Positions 18,003 through 26,088 of a stretch of 64,000 nt of DNA are shown piece by piece. This DNA comes from Chloroflexota bacterium. Its GTDB lineage: Bacteria; Chloroflexota; Anaerolineae; Anaerolineales; Villigracilaceae. The DNA lies in NCBI GenBank assembly GCA_016235425.1, contig JACRLC010000030.1, forward strand, positions 32,913-96,912. The letters are read 5' to 3'. The notes below the pieces were generated by a model. It was not told the DNA's origin, made no database searches, and worked only from the letters and a program-made list of their open reading frames with translations. The stretch's first letter is position 1. The number at the start of each line of letters is the position of its first letter. The position numbers and the translations under genes were made by a program.

Positions 18003-18491
18003 TTAATGCGTTGGGTTCAAGCTGTCCACAAAGCCGTAGAGTTCGCGGCTTTCCTGCATCCAGATATTCGGGGATGTCGTCCGCTTCAAATAACGGACAA
18101 TGCCATCGCGGTCAATCACAAGCGATGCGGTGCGCTGGAGCAGGTAAAAATATTTTTCCAGTTCGTAGATGTGGTAAACGTTGCGCTGCGGGTCTGCCAA
18201 TACGGGAAACGGTATATTCAAGGAGCTTGCAAATTCATGAGCCGTTTCTAGCGTGTGACCCAGAATCACGATAATGTCTGTGCCCGCTTCACGAAACTGT
18301 TGGTGCATCCGCCCGAGTTGGGCAACATGAGCGCGGCATGGCGCGCAGTTGAATTCGCGCACAAAAAACAACACAACATTGGATTTGCCGCGAAAATCAG
18401 AGAGACCCACTTCACCGCCTGTTGTGGCGGGCAGACGAAAGTCTGGTGCGCGTGAGCCAATTTTTGCTTCGATGGTATCTTCGGTTTTCAT
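18003..18491 (-). CDS. peroxiredoxin/AhpC-TSA thioredoxin-fold protein
   Basis: A 162-residue thioredoxin-fold protein. The AhpC/TSA start GSRAPDFRLPATTGGEVGLSDFRGKSNVVLFF leads into FNCAPCRAH, which carries both cysteines of a CxxC-type redox centre in place of the usual Prx TPVC. ASLVIDRDGIVRY and the cis-Pro region follow. It likely reduces peroxides or disulfides in the cytoplasm; no signal peptide is seen. The ATG at MKTEDTIEA is chosen, since upstream in-frame codons are atypical and overlap the start of the next gene region. Confidence 0.85.
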   Translation of the reverse strand: MKTEDTIEAKIGSRAPDFRLPATTGGEVGLSDFRGKSNVVLFFVREFNCAPCRAHVAQLGRMHQQFREAGTDIIVILGHTLETAHEFASSLNIPFPVLADPQRNVYHIYELEKYFYLLQRTASLVIDRDGIVRYLKRTTSPNIWMQESRELYGFVDSLNPTH

Positions 18492-18544
18492 TATTCCCGT
18501 CCCAAAATGGATTTGCTGTAAAGATGACGGGAAACGTTGTTTAA

Positions 18545-19594
18545 TTACCCTGCCAATAGATACGCCATGATCCAATTTGTCGTCGCCGTCAGCGAATCGA
18601 CATGCGTCCGCTCGTAATTGTGCGACGCGTCGATCCCGGGCCCAATCAGCGACACGGCCACATCGCCGCCTGCGCGCCAAAACGCCTCGCCGTCCGAACC
18701 GTAAAACGGATACACGTCTGTCTTGTACTCGATCCCGTGCTTCTCCGCAATCGCGCGCAGTTTGTCGTTCAAGCCCTGATGATACGGCCCGCCGCTGTCC
18801 TTCACACACAACGTCGCGTGGAACTCGTCCGACTCCTGACCATTCCCCGCAACCGCCATATCCACCGTGACCAATTCGACGACATCGGATGGAATTCCCG
18901 CCGCCGCGCCGTGACCGACTTCCTCATAATTGCTGATGAGAAAATAAACGCTTCGCGCGGGGCCCTGGCCTGCTTCCGTTAAAGATTTAATCGCGGCCAC
19001 CAGAACAGCCACGCACATCTTGTCATCGAGAAACCGCGAGCGGATGAAGCCATTCGTCACTTCGACGCGCGGGTCAAATGCCACGCAATCGCCGACGCAG
19101 ATTCCCAAATCCCGCGTCTCTTCCTCGGATGTGGTCATCGCGTCCAGGCGGACTTCCATATGCGCCCCATCCCGCGGGGTCTGGCTTCCATTCTCGCCGT
19201 AAATATGACCCGACGCTGTTTCAATCATCAACGAGCCGCGCACCTTCCCGCCCTTCGACGCAAAGACCCACACACCCTCCGTCTCGACAGTCGGCCACTG
19301 AATCCCGCCGATTTTGCTCAGGAGTAATTTTCCATTTGACTTGATTTCCTTCACCACCGCGCCGAGCGTGTCCACGTGCGAGGTGAGAGCGACGGGATTC
19401 TCGTTATTTTTTCCCTCCCACTTTACAATCAACGCGCCCTTGCGCGTGCGCGCGAGAGTCAATTGCTTGAATTGCGAAAGCTCCTTCTCCACAAACGCAA
19501 TCGCAGGCTCGGCAAAGCCTGTGGGAGAGGGGATGTTGAGTAACTTCACGAGGAAGTCAACGAGATATTCCTGGTTAATGGCTGGCAGAGACAT
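18545..19594 (-). CDS. M42-family aminopeptidase/endoglucanase-like metallopeptidase
   Basis: A 349-residue M42 (PepA/FrvX type) dinuclear zinc aminopeptidase. Metal-binding blocks are SHVDTLGAVV, SRFLDDKMCVAVLV, the catalytic SNYEEVGHGAAAGI, VTVDMAV and the terminal SLIGPGIDASHNYERTH. The ATG with AAGGA five nt upstream is preferred to one five codons earlier. The neighbouring PIG-V-like gene ends 24 nt before it, so the two may be co-transcribed. Confidence 0.92.
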   Translation of the reverse strand: MSLPAINQEYLVDFLVKLLNIPSPTGFAEPAIAFVEKELSQFKQLTLARTRKGALIVKWEGKNNENPVALTSHVDTLGAVVKEIKSNGKLLLSKIGGIQWPTVETEGVWVFASKGGKVRGSLMIETASGHIYGENGSQTPRDGAHMEVRLDAMTTSEEETRDLGICVGDCVAFDPRVEVTNGFIRSRFLDDKMCVAVLVAAIKSLTEAGQGPARSVYFLISNYEEVGHGAAAGIPSDVVELVTVDMAVAGNGQESDEFHATLCVKDSGGPYHQGLNDKLRAIAEKHGIEYKTDVYPFYGSDGEAFWRAGGDVAVSLIGPGIDASHNYERTHVDSLTATTNWIMAYLLAG

Positions 19595-19618
19595 GGCATT
19601 CCTTATCATGGTCGAATA

Positions 19619-20779
19619 TTATCCTACCCAGCCCCAAATGGCAAATTGCGCCGAAAAATACAGCAGGCCCAAAATGGAGGGATAAATGATCAACCGCCTG
19701 GCCCATGGGCGCTGATCGATCAATGGCAGGCAGATGAAAACGGGGAACAGCGCCAAAACATAGCGCGTCATGCTGAGGAGGGGATACACATCCGCATAGC
19801 GCGTGAGGTAAAGCACCATGAAGGCAAGGCAATAAACCCCGTAAATGCGCGGCAGGCGGCGCCAGACAAGAATCACGCCAAAGATGAAGATGATCGTAAA
19901 CAACAAGTCCATCAGATTCGGGAACACATAAACACCAGATAAGATCTGTTTGGCCGTCAGGATCAGAGCCAGGCCAGGGAAGGTGAATCCGCCGTGAAAA
20001 CGAGCGCTTTGGGCTTCGAAAGGCGCCAGGACAGAAAGGTTCATCCCAAGCCAGGTGTAGAGGGGAAATAAAAGCCCACAAACGGTGGCAAGCCCGGGGG
20101 CGGTCCAGACGCGCCAGTCTCTGGTGGATTTCCACTCCTGCCGGGCCGTCCACATCAAGGGGATAACGATCATCAGCCCCGGCAGTCGTGATAGGGCTGC
20201 AAGTCCGCCCCACAGACCGGCCATGATCCACTTTTTGCGTGTTGCATAGTAGAGACTTGTGACTGCGCCAAGGAAATATAAAGACTCGCCGTAGGGAGCA
20301 AAGAAAAAGAATGAGGTGGGAAAAATGGCAAGATAGACAACGGAGCGCTTCATAGATGATATGTCTGGAAGTAGTTGTTCGGCAAGCAGGTAAAAAACCC
20401 GGAGAGCGCCGAGGAAGCAAATATTTGAGACGATCAATCCGCCCGGCAGGGGATTTCCCGCAAACAACATGCCTGCCAGCCTCATTAACCAGGGATATAG
20501 TGGGGGCGTAAATAGTGATGTCTCAAACGCGCCGTAGCCGCGTTCTGCAATTGCCTGATAGTGCAACACGTCCCAGCGCTGCCAGACATCCAACAAAGGA
20601 CTTTTGACCGGCTCAACTCCCATGTATGGACGAAAGACGGGATCTGGAGAAAAATCCCCGGGGTAGATCATTCTGACAAGGATCATCCAGCCCCAAAGCA
20701 CGACCAGGGTTGTCAGGTATACCAAAAACACAAAACCGAAGCGTCCTCCGGGTTTCTCAGTTGAAAGTGTCATGTTCAT
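19619..20779 (-). CDS. PIG-V-like polyprenyl-phosphate mannosyltransferase family membrane protein
   Basis: A polytopic membrane protein of 386 residues with about nine TM segments. The first loop carries WDVLHYQAIAERGYG, the WDxxHY-type motif of the bacterial mannosyltransferase (PIG-V, COG5542) family, followed by SLFTPPLYPWLMR and APYGESLYFLGA. Such enzymes transfer sugars from polyprenyl-phosphate donors outside the membrane. The acceptor is unknown. GGAA precedes the ATG. Confidence 0.85.
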   Translation of the reverse strand: MNMTLSTEKPGGRFGFVFLVYLTTLVVLWGWMILVRMIYPGDFSPDPVFRPYMGVEPVKSPLLDVWQRWDVLHYQAIAERGYGAFETSLFTPPLYPWLMRLAGMLFAGNPLPGGLIVSNICFLGALRVFYLLAEQLLPDISSMKRSVVYLAIFPTSFFFFAPYGESLYFLGAVTSLYYATRKKWIMAGLWGGLAALSRLPGLMIVIPLMWTARQEWKSTRDWRVWTAPGLATVCGLLFPLYTWLGMNLSVLAPFEAQSARFHGGFTFPGLALILTAKQILSGVYVFPNLMDLLFTIIFIFGVILVWRRLPRIYGVYCLAFMVLYLTRYADVYPLLSMTRYVLALFPVFICLPLIDQRPWARRLIIYPSILGLLYFSAQFAIWGWVG

Positions 20780-20801
20780 TCCAAAGCTTTGTAAGGAATT
20801 T

Positions 20802-21227
20802 TCAAACGGTTAGACCTTCAAACTCAAGGATTTTCTCCCGCCACATATCTGGAACAGGAATCGTTTTGTGATTCTTGTAATCAAACGTGACCAGAACAAT
20901 GATCGCTTTGGATAGTTCCGTCCCAGTCTCTTCATCAATCAACGCTTGTTCTGTGATGATGGATTTGTTCCCAATCTTCGTCGAGCGGACTCCCACGTTT
21001 ACTTTTGTCCCGTAATAAACGGGAGAAAGAAACGTGATGTGTGCATCCGCGATGATGACGCCCACTTCGAGAAATGACTGGTCTCTGCTGAACAATCCCA
21101 GGTGAACGAGGTAGTTGATGCGCGCCTGCTCGAAATAAGTCAGGTGCTTGGCGTTATTGACGTGCCCCTGCGGGTCGAGGTCGCCGTAACGGATTTCGGT
21201 GGGGTGATGGAAATGATAATCGGCCAT
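20802..21227 (-). CDS. acyl-CoA thioesterase (4HBT/YbgC hotdog fold)
   Basis: A 141-residue hotdog-fold thioesterase. The YbgC/FadM signature is IRYGDLDPQGHVNNAKHLTYFEQAR, with the catalytic Asp in GDLDPQGHVNNA. It hydrolyses acyl-CoA thioesters in the cytoplasm. No ribosome-binding site precedes the ATG; TATAAT lies 7 nt upstream, so a leaderless message is likely. Confidence 0.92.
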   Translation of the reverse strand: MADYHFHHPTEIRYGDLDPQGHVNNAKHLTYFEQARINYLVHLGLFSRDQSFLEVGVIIADAHITFLSPVYYGTKVNVGVRSTKIGNKSIITEQALIDEETGTELSKAIIVLVTFDYKNHKTIPVPDMWREKILEFEGLTV

Positions 21228-21234
21228 GCGGCCG

Positions 21235-21240
21235 ATTATA
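21235..21240 (-). promoter_or_regulatory. -10 box of a predicted leaderless promoter (thioesterase)
   Basis: A consensus TATAAT on the minus strand is 7 nt from the ATG. Confidence 0.5.
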
Positions 21241-21446
21241 GTCTTCTATTTGCGAACCGACAGCGGTCCTGGCGGCGCGTTTGACTTGCAAGCTTGACAG
21301 GAGTCTCAAACACTTGTTGCAGAGGGGAGAAGTTTGGGACAGGTTTCCCTGGAAATCTGTGTATAATTTATTTGTGGTCTTTTTCACTTCCCAGGGAGTC
21401 GGTAAAAGAAGGGCTGTTTTCTGGAGATCGTTGTAATGGAGGCACC

Positions 21447-22832
21447 ATGTTTCGAAATCGCATTTTTGTTCTGCTGGTATTGTCAACGATTTTGCCGGTA
21501 TGGACTTTCTTGAATGACATCGAACATCAAGCGCGAACAGCCGCCTTCCCCATTGGCGTAAGCGCCCGCCCTCAGAATCAGACTGCTCTGAGTCTGGTTT
21601 GGAGTGATGAATTCGACGATCCTTCCGTGAATACCAATGACTGGAATTATGAAATCGGCGGCGGGGGCTGGGGGAATAACGAACTGGAATATTACACCAA
21701 CGGCAGTAACGCTTCCATTCAAAACGGCGCATTGGTAATCGAAGCTCGCAAGGAGAATGTGGGTGGTTATCAATATACTTCCACCCGTATGACCACCCAG
21801 GGCAAGCATGAATTCATGTATGGACAGATTGAGGCGCGTATTGCGTTGCCGTCCGGGCAGGGATTGTGGCCTGCATTCTGGATGCTGGGCAGTAACATCG
21901 GGTCGGTTGGGTGGCCTGCTTCAGGCGAGATTGATATCATGGAACACATCAATAACGAAGACATGATCCATGGCACAATTCACTGGGATGCCGGCGGCCA
22001 TGCCTCCTATGGTTGCAGTTCTTTCACCATTGATGTCACACAGTATCACATCTACGACATTGTGTGGGATATGAATGGAATAACATGGTATGTTGACGGG
22101 ACCCAATATTGCCAGGTAAACACCCAGAATAACATCAACAGCACGGAAGAATTCCACCGGCCCTTCTTTATCCTGCTGAATCTGGCAGTCGGAGGGAACT
22201 GGCCGGGTTCTCCCGATGCCAGTACGGTATTCCCGGCAAAGATGTATGTGGATTACGTCCGTGTCTATACCATCCCAGGCACCACCTTCACAGATGTTCC
22301 CCCCTATTATTGGGCTTGGGATTGGATCGAGCGTTTGTATGCGGCCGGCATCACGGGCGGTTGTGCAACGAATCCACTGCGTTATTGTCCCGAAGACAGT
22401 GTTACCCGCGCCCAGATGGCAGTCTTCCTTGAAAAGGGCTTGCATGGTTCCGGCTTTACGCCTCCCACAGTGCCAGTTTCCTTCAGCGATACAAGCGGAC
22501 ATTGGGCACAGGATTGGATCGAAGCCCTCTACTCGGATGGCATCACCGCTGGCTGCGGCGGCGGAAATTACTGCCCGGATGCATCCACGACCCGCGCTCA
22601 GATGGCAGTTTTTCTCTTGCGCGCAAAACATGGTAGTGGTTATACTCCGCCTCCCGCCACCGGGAGCATGTTCAGCGATGTATCTTCAAGTCACTGGGCC
22701 GTTGACTGGATCGAGCAACTGGCCGTGGAAGGAATCACCGGAGGATGTGGAACGAATCTATATTGCCCTGAAAGCCCTGTTACCCGCGCTCAGATGGCTG
22801 TGTTTTTGGTGAAAACCTTTGGCCTGCCATAA
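21447..22832 (+). CDS. secreted GH16 beta-glucanase with three SLH domains
   Basis: A 461-residue exported enzyme. A signal peptide (about 1-33) precedes a GH16 catalytic domain (about 48-277) with the catalytic motif E161-I-D-I-M-E166, where Glu161 is the nucleophile and Glu166 the acid/base. It should cut beta-1,3 or mixed beta-glucans. Three S-layer homology domains follow at about 280-335, 345-400 and 408-461, each ending in a TRAQMAVFL core; they should fix the enzyme to the cell surface. GGAGG stands before the chosen ATG, and TATAAT lies about 80 nt upstream. The SLH block is nearly identical to that of the next gene. Confidence 0.94.
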   Translation: MFRNRIFVLLVLSTILPVWTFLNDIEHQARTAAFPIGVSARPQNQTALSLVWSDEFDDPSVNTNDWNYEIGGGGWGNNELEYYTNGSNASIQNGALVIEARKENVGGYQYTSTRMTTQGKHEFMYGQIEARIALPSGQGLWPAFWMLGSNIGSVGWPASGEIDIMEHINNEDMIHGTIHWDAGGHASYGCSSFTIDVTQYHIYDIVWDMNGITWYVDGTQYCQVNTQNNINSTEEFHRPFFILLNLAVGGNWPGSPDASTVFPAKMYVDYVRVYTIPGTTFTDVPPYYWAWDWIERLYAAGITGGCATNPLRYCPEDSVTRAQMAVFLEKGLHGSGFTPPTVPVSFSDTSGHWAQDWIEALYSDGITAGCGGGNYCPDASTTRAQMAVFLLRAKHGSGYTPPPATGSMFSDVSSSHWAVDWIEQLAVEGITGGCGTNLYCPESPVTRAQMAVFLVKTFGLP

Positions 22833-23252
22833 TTGGATTTCTTGAATGAAGCTTATGAACCAGGCAGGAGCGACTCAATGGGTTGCTCTTGTTGTTATTT
22901 CATCATCTTCCTCGTGCTCCACGTACGCCAGGCTCTGGAAATTGAGTTGGGTATAACATTCAGTGAAAAGCTTGAAACCAATTGCAAAATCAGTATAATG
23001 TGATTGTCTATATAAGTGGGAGAATCATTTTAGAAGTTCTCGGTGCAATTGATAAAAGAATACGCGTGTGGAAGCGTTGAACCGGAGACTTCAATTGGTC
23101 GCTTGACCCCATCATCAATAACAATCTCCAACAGATGTTCCATCTCCAGTAATTATGTATGGATCGAGGCAAGAGTAGTTCAGTCCTGCCAATTTGCTCC
23201 ACAGAAAATTTACGGTCATATTGATCGATAAGATTGCGAGTCGGAGGAGACT
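22833..23252 (+). other. 420-nt intergenic region between the two SLH genes
   Basis: No gene is recognised here. It holds the predicted promoter at 22972-22999 and a leader of about 245 nt, unusually long, before the second SLH gene. No clear terminator follows the GH16 gene. Confidence 0.5.
22972..22999 (+). promoter_or_regulatory. predicted sigma-70 promoter of the second SLH gene
   Basis: TTGAAA and a perfect TATAAT are separated by 16 nt. The start site would be near 23006, leaving a leader of nearly 250 nt. Confidence 0.55.
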
Positions 23253-24869
23253 ATGAAAAATAAAAGCTCCCTCTTTGTGCTTATTCTTTCACTGATGGCG
23301 ATGGCTGGCAGTCCTGCCTTGCCGCAATCCGGTGAAGTCGGTAGTGGAAGGTATGAATTCACCGGCAAATTCTTGGATGTGACAAGCGATGAGACCATAT
23401 TTGACAATGGCGTGTGGTGGATAAGCAAGGGTACCGGTCCGCTTGTCCAATACCCAATGGCGGTCTTTGTTAATGGCGTGGATAAAGGCACAACCTTCCT
23501 TCTGAAGTTTGGTCACAGGGTTGGAGACACGTGGCCGGAAATCACCGCTATTTACAATACAGGTTATATCCGTTCGGTTCCTCCAGGTTTACCATATGGG
23601 ACCGGTTTCACCCTTGGGCCGGCGTATTGGGGTAGTGACGAAATTTATGTCCATAACGTTCAGATTTCCAGAATAGACATTGATACCACCGGCACAACCC
23701 CGTATGGCTCTATTAAATTGACAATTCGTGCTCGCGATTTCCACAGTTCGCGCTGGCCCAGTTACCGTTTGGACATTACTTACAATGCCATCTTGTCTGA
23801 CCCGGCCATTGATGCCACCCAGATGGCGGTCACGGAAAGCTTTAGTGTAGCAAGCGGGTTTTCACTCTCCATAAGCCGACAAGCCAGCCGCGAGGGATTT
23901 AAATGGGTACAGTTGTCCTCAATGTACATTAATACGACCCAACATGACAGTGACAGCGCGGTATATGTGGATTCGAACGAGAGTATACATTACTCCAGGT
24001 TTTCTGACGTTGGGTGCAATAATTCCATCTATACGTTACCTGAGGTGTTATCTTCGCTAAATCCGTGGGTCGAGGCGCGCCATAATGACAATCTGGGCTG
24101 GCAGGGAAATACCCCGAATACTATTATCTTCGTAAATAGCGCCGGCCTCGTTGGGCAAGCCACTATACAGGGATATATTACCTGCACATCGGATCCCAAC
24201 GACGATAATGTGGGTGTCTGGATAAATTATGACTCCGCTCCACTCTCTTTCAATACCGGTGACACGGGCAACATCAATTACACCCTCATCTCACAAGATG
24301 ATCCAAAGGAGCCGCCTTTAACCTTTGCAGATGTATCCTTGAGTCACTGGGCTTGGGATTGGATCGAGCGTTTGTATGCCGTCGGAATCACGGGCGGTTG
24401 TGCAACGAATCCCCTGCGCTATTGTCCTGAAAATAGTGTCACCCGCGCCCAGATGGCAATCTTTCTCGAACGCGGCATTCACGGTTCTTCTTTCGCGCCT
24501 CCTACTGTCTCCCCAAGCTTCAATGACACTGCCGGACATTGGGCCGAAGATTGGATCGAAGCCCTCTACTCGGACGGTATCACCGCTGGTTGCGGCGGCG
24601 GAAACTATTGCCCGGACGCATCCACGACCCGCGCTCAGATGGCCGTCTTTCTCCTGCGCTCCAAGCACGGGGCTGGTTACACTCCGCCACCCGCTGGCGG
24701 TACCATGTTCAGCGACGTATCCGTCAATCACTGGGCGGGAGCGTGGATTGAACAGCTTGCTATTGAAGGAATCACCGGAGGCTGTGCGACGAACCTGTAT
24801 TGTCCCGAGGACCCGGTCACCCGCGCCCAGATGGCTGTCTTCCTTGTGAGAACGTTTAATTTGCCATGA
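23253..24869 (+). CDS. secreted surface protein with three SLH domains, unknown N-terminal domain
   Basis: A 538-residue exported protein. The signal peptide covers about 1-25. Residues 26-350 form a beta-rich domain I do not recognise, with a possible Cys pair (DVGCNNSIY and YITCTSD) and many Asn/Asp/Tyr residues. Three SLH domains from about 355 to the end match those of the GH16 gene almost residue for residue, including the WAWDWIERLYA start. GGAGGAG lies before the ATG. It is presumably displayed at the cell surface; no catalytic motif is evident. Confidence 0.85.
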   Translation: MKNKSSLFVLILSLMAMAGSPALPQSGEVGSGRYEFTGKFLDVTSDETIFDNGVWWISKGTGPLVQYPMAVFVNGVDKGTTFLLKFGHRVGDTWPEITAIYNTGYIRSVPPGLPYGTGFTLGPAYWGSDEIYVHNVQISRIDIDTTGTTPYGSIKLTIRARDFHSSRWPSYRLDITYNAILSDPAIDATQMAVTESFSVASGFSLSISRQASREGFKWVQLSSMYINTTQHDSDSAVYVDSNESIHYSRFSDVGCNNSIYTLPEVLSSLNPWVEARHNDNLGWQGNTPNTIIFVNSAGLVGQATIQGYITCTSDPNDDNVGVWINYDSAPLSFNTGDTGNINYTLISQDDPKEPPLTFADVSLSHWAWDWIERLYAVGITGGCATNPLRYCPENSVTRAQMAIFLERGIHGSSFAPPTVSPSFNDTAGHWAEDWIEALYSDGITAGCGGGNYCPDASTTRAQMAVFLLRSKHGAGYTPPPAGGTMFSDVSVNHWAGAWIEQLAIEGITGGCATNLYCPEDPVTRAQMAVFLVRTFNLP

Positions 24870-24984
24870 AGGAGTTCGTTGCTCATAATCGAATATCAAA
24901 GATCCGAAACCTGGCGGGATTACGTTCCAGCTTTCTCACACTCTATTGTCGGCTGTGTGATTTGTTTCTGTTGTTGAGTTTTGC

Positions 24985-25779
24985 CTAGGGAAAGACCGCA
25001 ATATCATCCAGGAAAATCTCGCCGCTTGCTGATGGGTCACCCGGCGCTGGAAACAATAATATGCTCTTGATTCTGCTCAAGTCAAGGGCGCTTCCGGCGG
25101 CTGTGTAGTCAAAGATGAGGGGCGTCCAACCAGTTGCCTCAGTTACACGTTGTTCGCTGATATCAAACTGCCTCAGGCTTTGGTCTTCGAGTTTGAGCAG
25201 GAGAGTGACTTTGCCATGGACCCACATCTGTAAAGTGCGTCCCCTGGCAAAATCGCAGGAGTCGGCTGGCAATTCCGCTCCCATGAACTGATACGTGTCG
25301 GATTTGCTGTACTTGACCTTGAAAGACTGGGTCCCGCTGTGTGCCAGTTCGCTTGTTTCGCGAAAGTCGAAGAAGACCGCAGGGTCGGGACTCCACCAGT
25401 TCATCTGCCTGCCGCTCTCAAAGTCTTCCAACATACAAACCGGGGTTGGCGGAGTTGGTGTCTTGGTTGGGGTGAGAGTCGAAGTCGGCAAGGGTGTAAA
25501 AGTGGGCGTTGAAGTACTTGTTGCAGTCGGCGTAACAGTTGCTGTTTTTGTCGCTGTCACTCCAAGCAGCGGCTGTGTTATTCCCAAGATCGGCAAAACA
25601 GCGATTGCAATGAGCAAGAAACCAAGTATGGCGAGAACAATTCTTTGCCATCGGTCGAGTGGCTCAGTTGAGATGCTCCAACCTCCAGCCCTTAAGCGTT
25701 TTATTTTTCGCCCCAAGATTCCGAAAATAGCCAGAGCAATTCCGACTAGAAATAGGATAGCTTCAAAAGACTGAGGCAT
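24985..25779 (-). CDS. membrane-anchored protein with carbohydrate-binding-like jelly-roll domain
   Basis: A 264-residue protein with two N-terminal TM segments (about 6-22 and 46-68), a Thr/Pro/Ser-rich linker (about 73-112) and a C-terminal domain opening VCMLEDFESGRQMNWW and ending EIFLDDIAVFP, the pattern of galactose-binding/CBM11-type beta-sandwiches. It may bind sugars at the cell surface, which would suit the neighbouring SLH and glucanase genes, but it is on the opposite strand. AGGAGG lies before the ATG. Confidence 0.75.
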   Translation of the reverse strand: MPQSFEAILFLVGIALAIFGILGRKIKRLRAGGWSISTEPLDRWQRIVLAILGFLLIAIAVLPILGITQPLLGVTATKTATVTPTATSTSTPTFTPLPTSTLTPTKTPTPPTPVCMLEDFESGRQMNWWSPDPAVFFDFRETSELAHSGTQSFKVKYSKSDTYQFMGAELPADSCDFARGRTLQMWVHGKVTLLLKLEDQSLRQFDISEQRVTEATGWTPLIFDYTAAGSALDLSRIKSILLFPAPGDPSASGEIFLDDIAVFP

Positions 25780-26088
25780 AGCTCCTCCTTATGTCACAGA
25801 GGTATTGCGTTTTTTCAATGTGTCAACTGCGAAGCCGCCCAATCAGATGTTTATCTACAAAGTTGCAAACCACGAATTGGATGTCATGTGGACTATCTAA
25901 TCCTCTAAATCAAGGTGTTAGGTTGCATTAGGTCACAATAATGATTGCGTGTCCCCGAAAGTGAAATTATCATAATCACTATACAAGGATTTTTTCCCAA
26001 GGTCATGTGTCATATGTCACTTTTTAATTGAAAACAGAGAACAGGAGACTGGGCAGCCTGTTGTTCTCTGCTTTCAACATCCACACGC
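25780..26088. other. intergenic region, 309 nt
   Basis: No coding sequence is recognised. At about 26031-26080 GAAAACAGAGAACAGG faces CCTGTTGTTCTCTGCTTTC, a long imperfect hairpin just beyond the end of the ABC exporter genes; no T run follows, so termination is uncertain. Confidence 0.5.
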
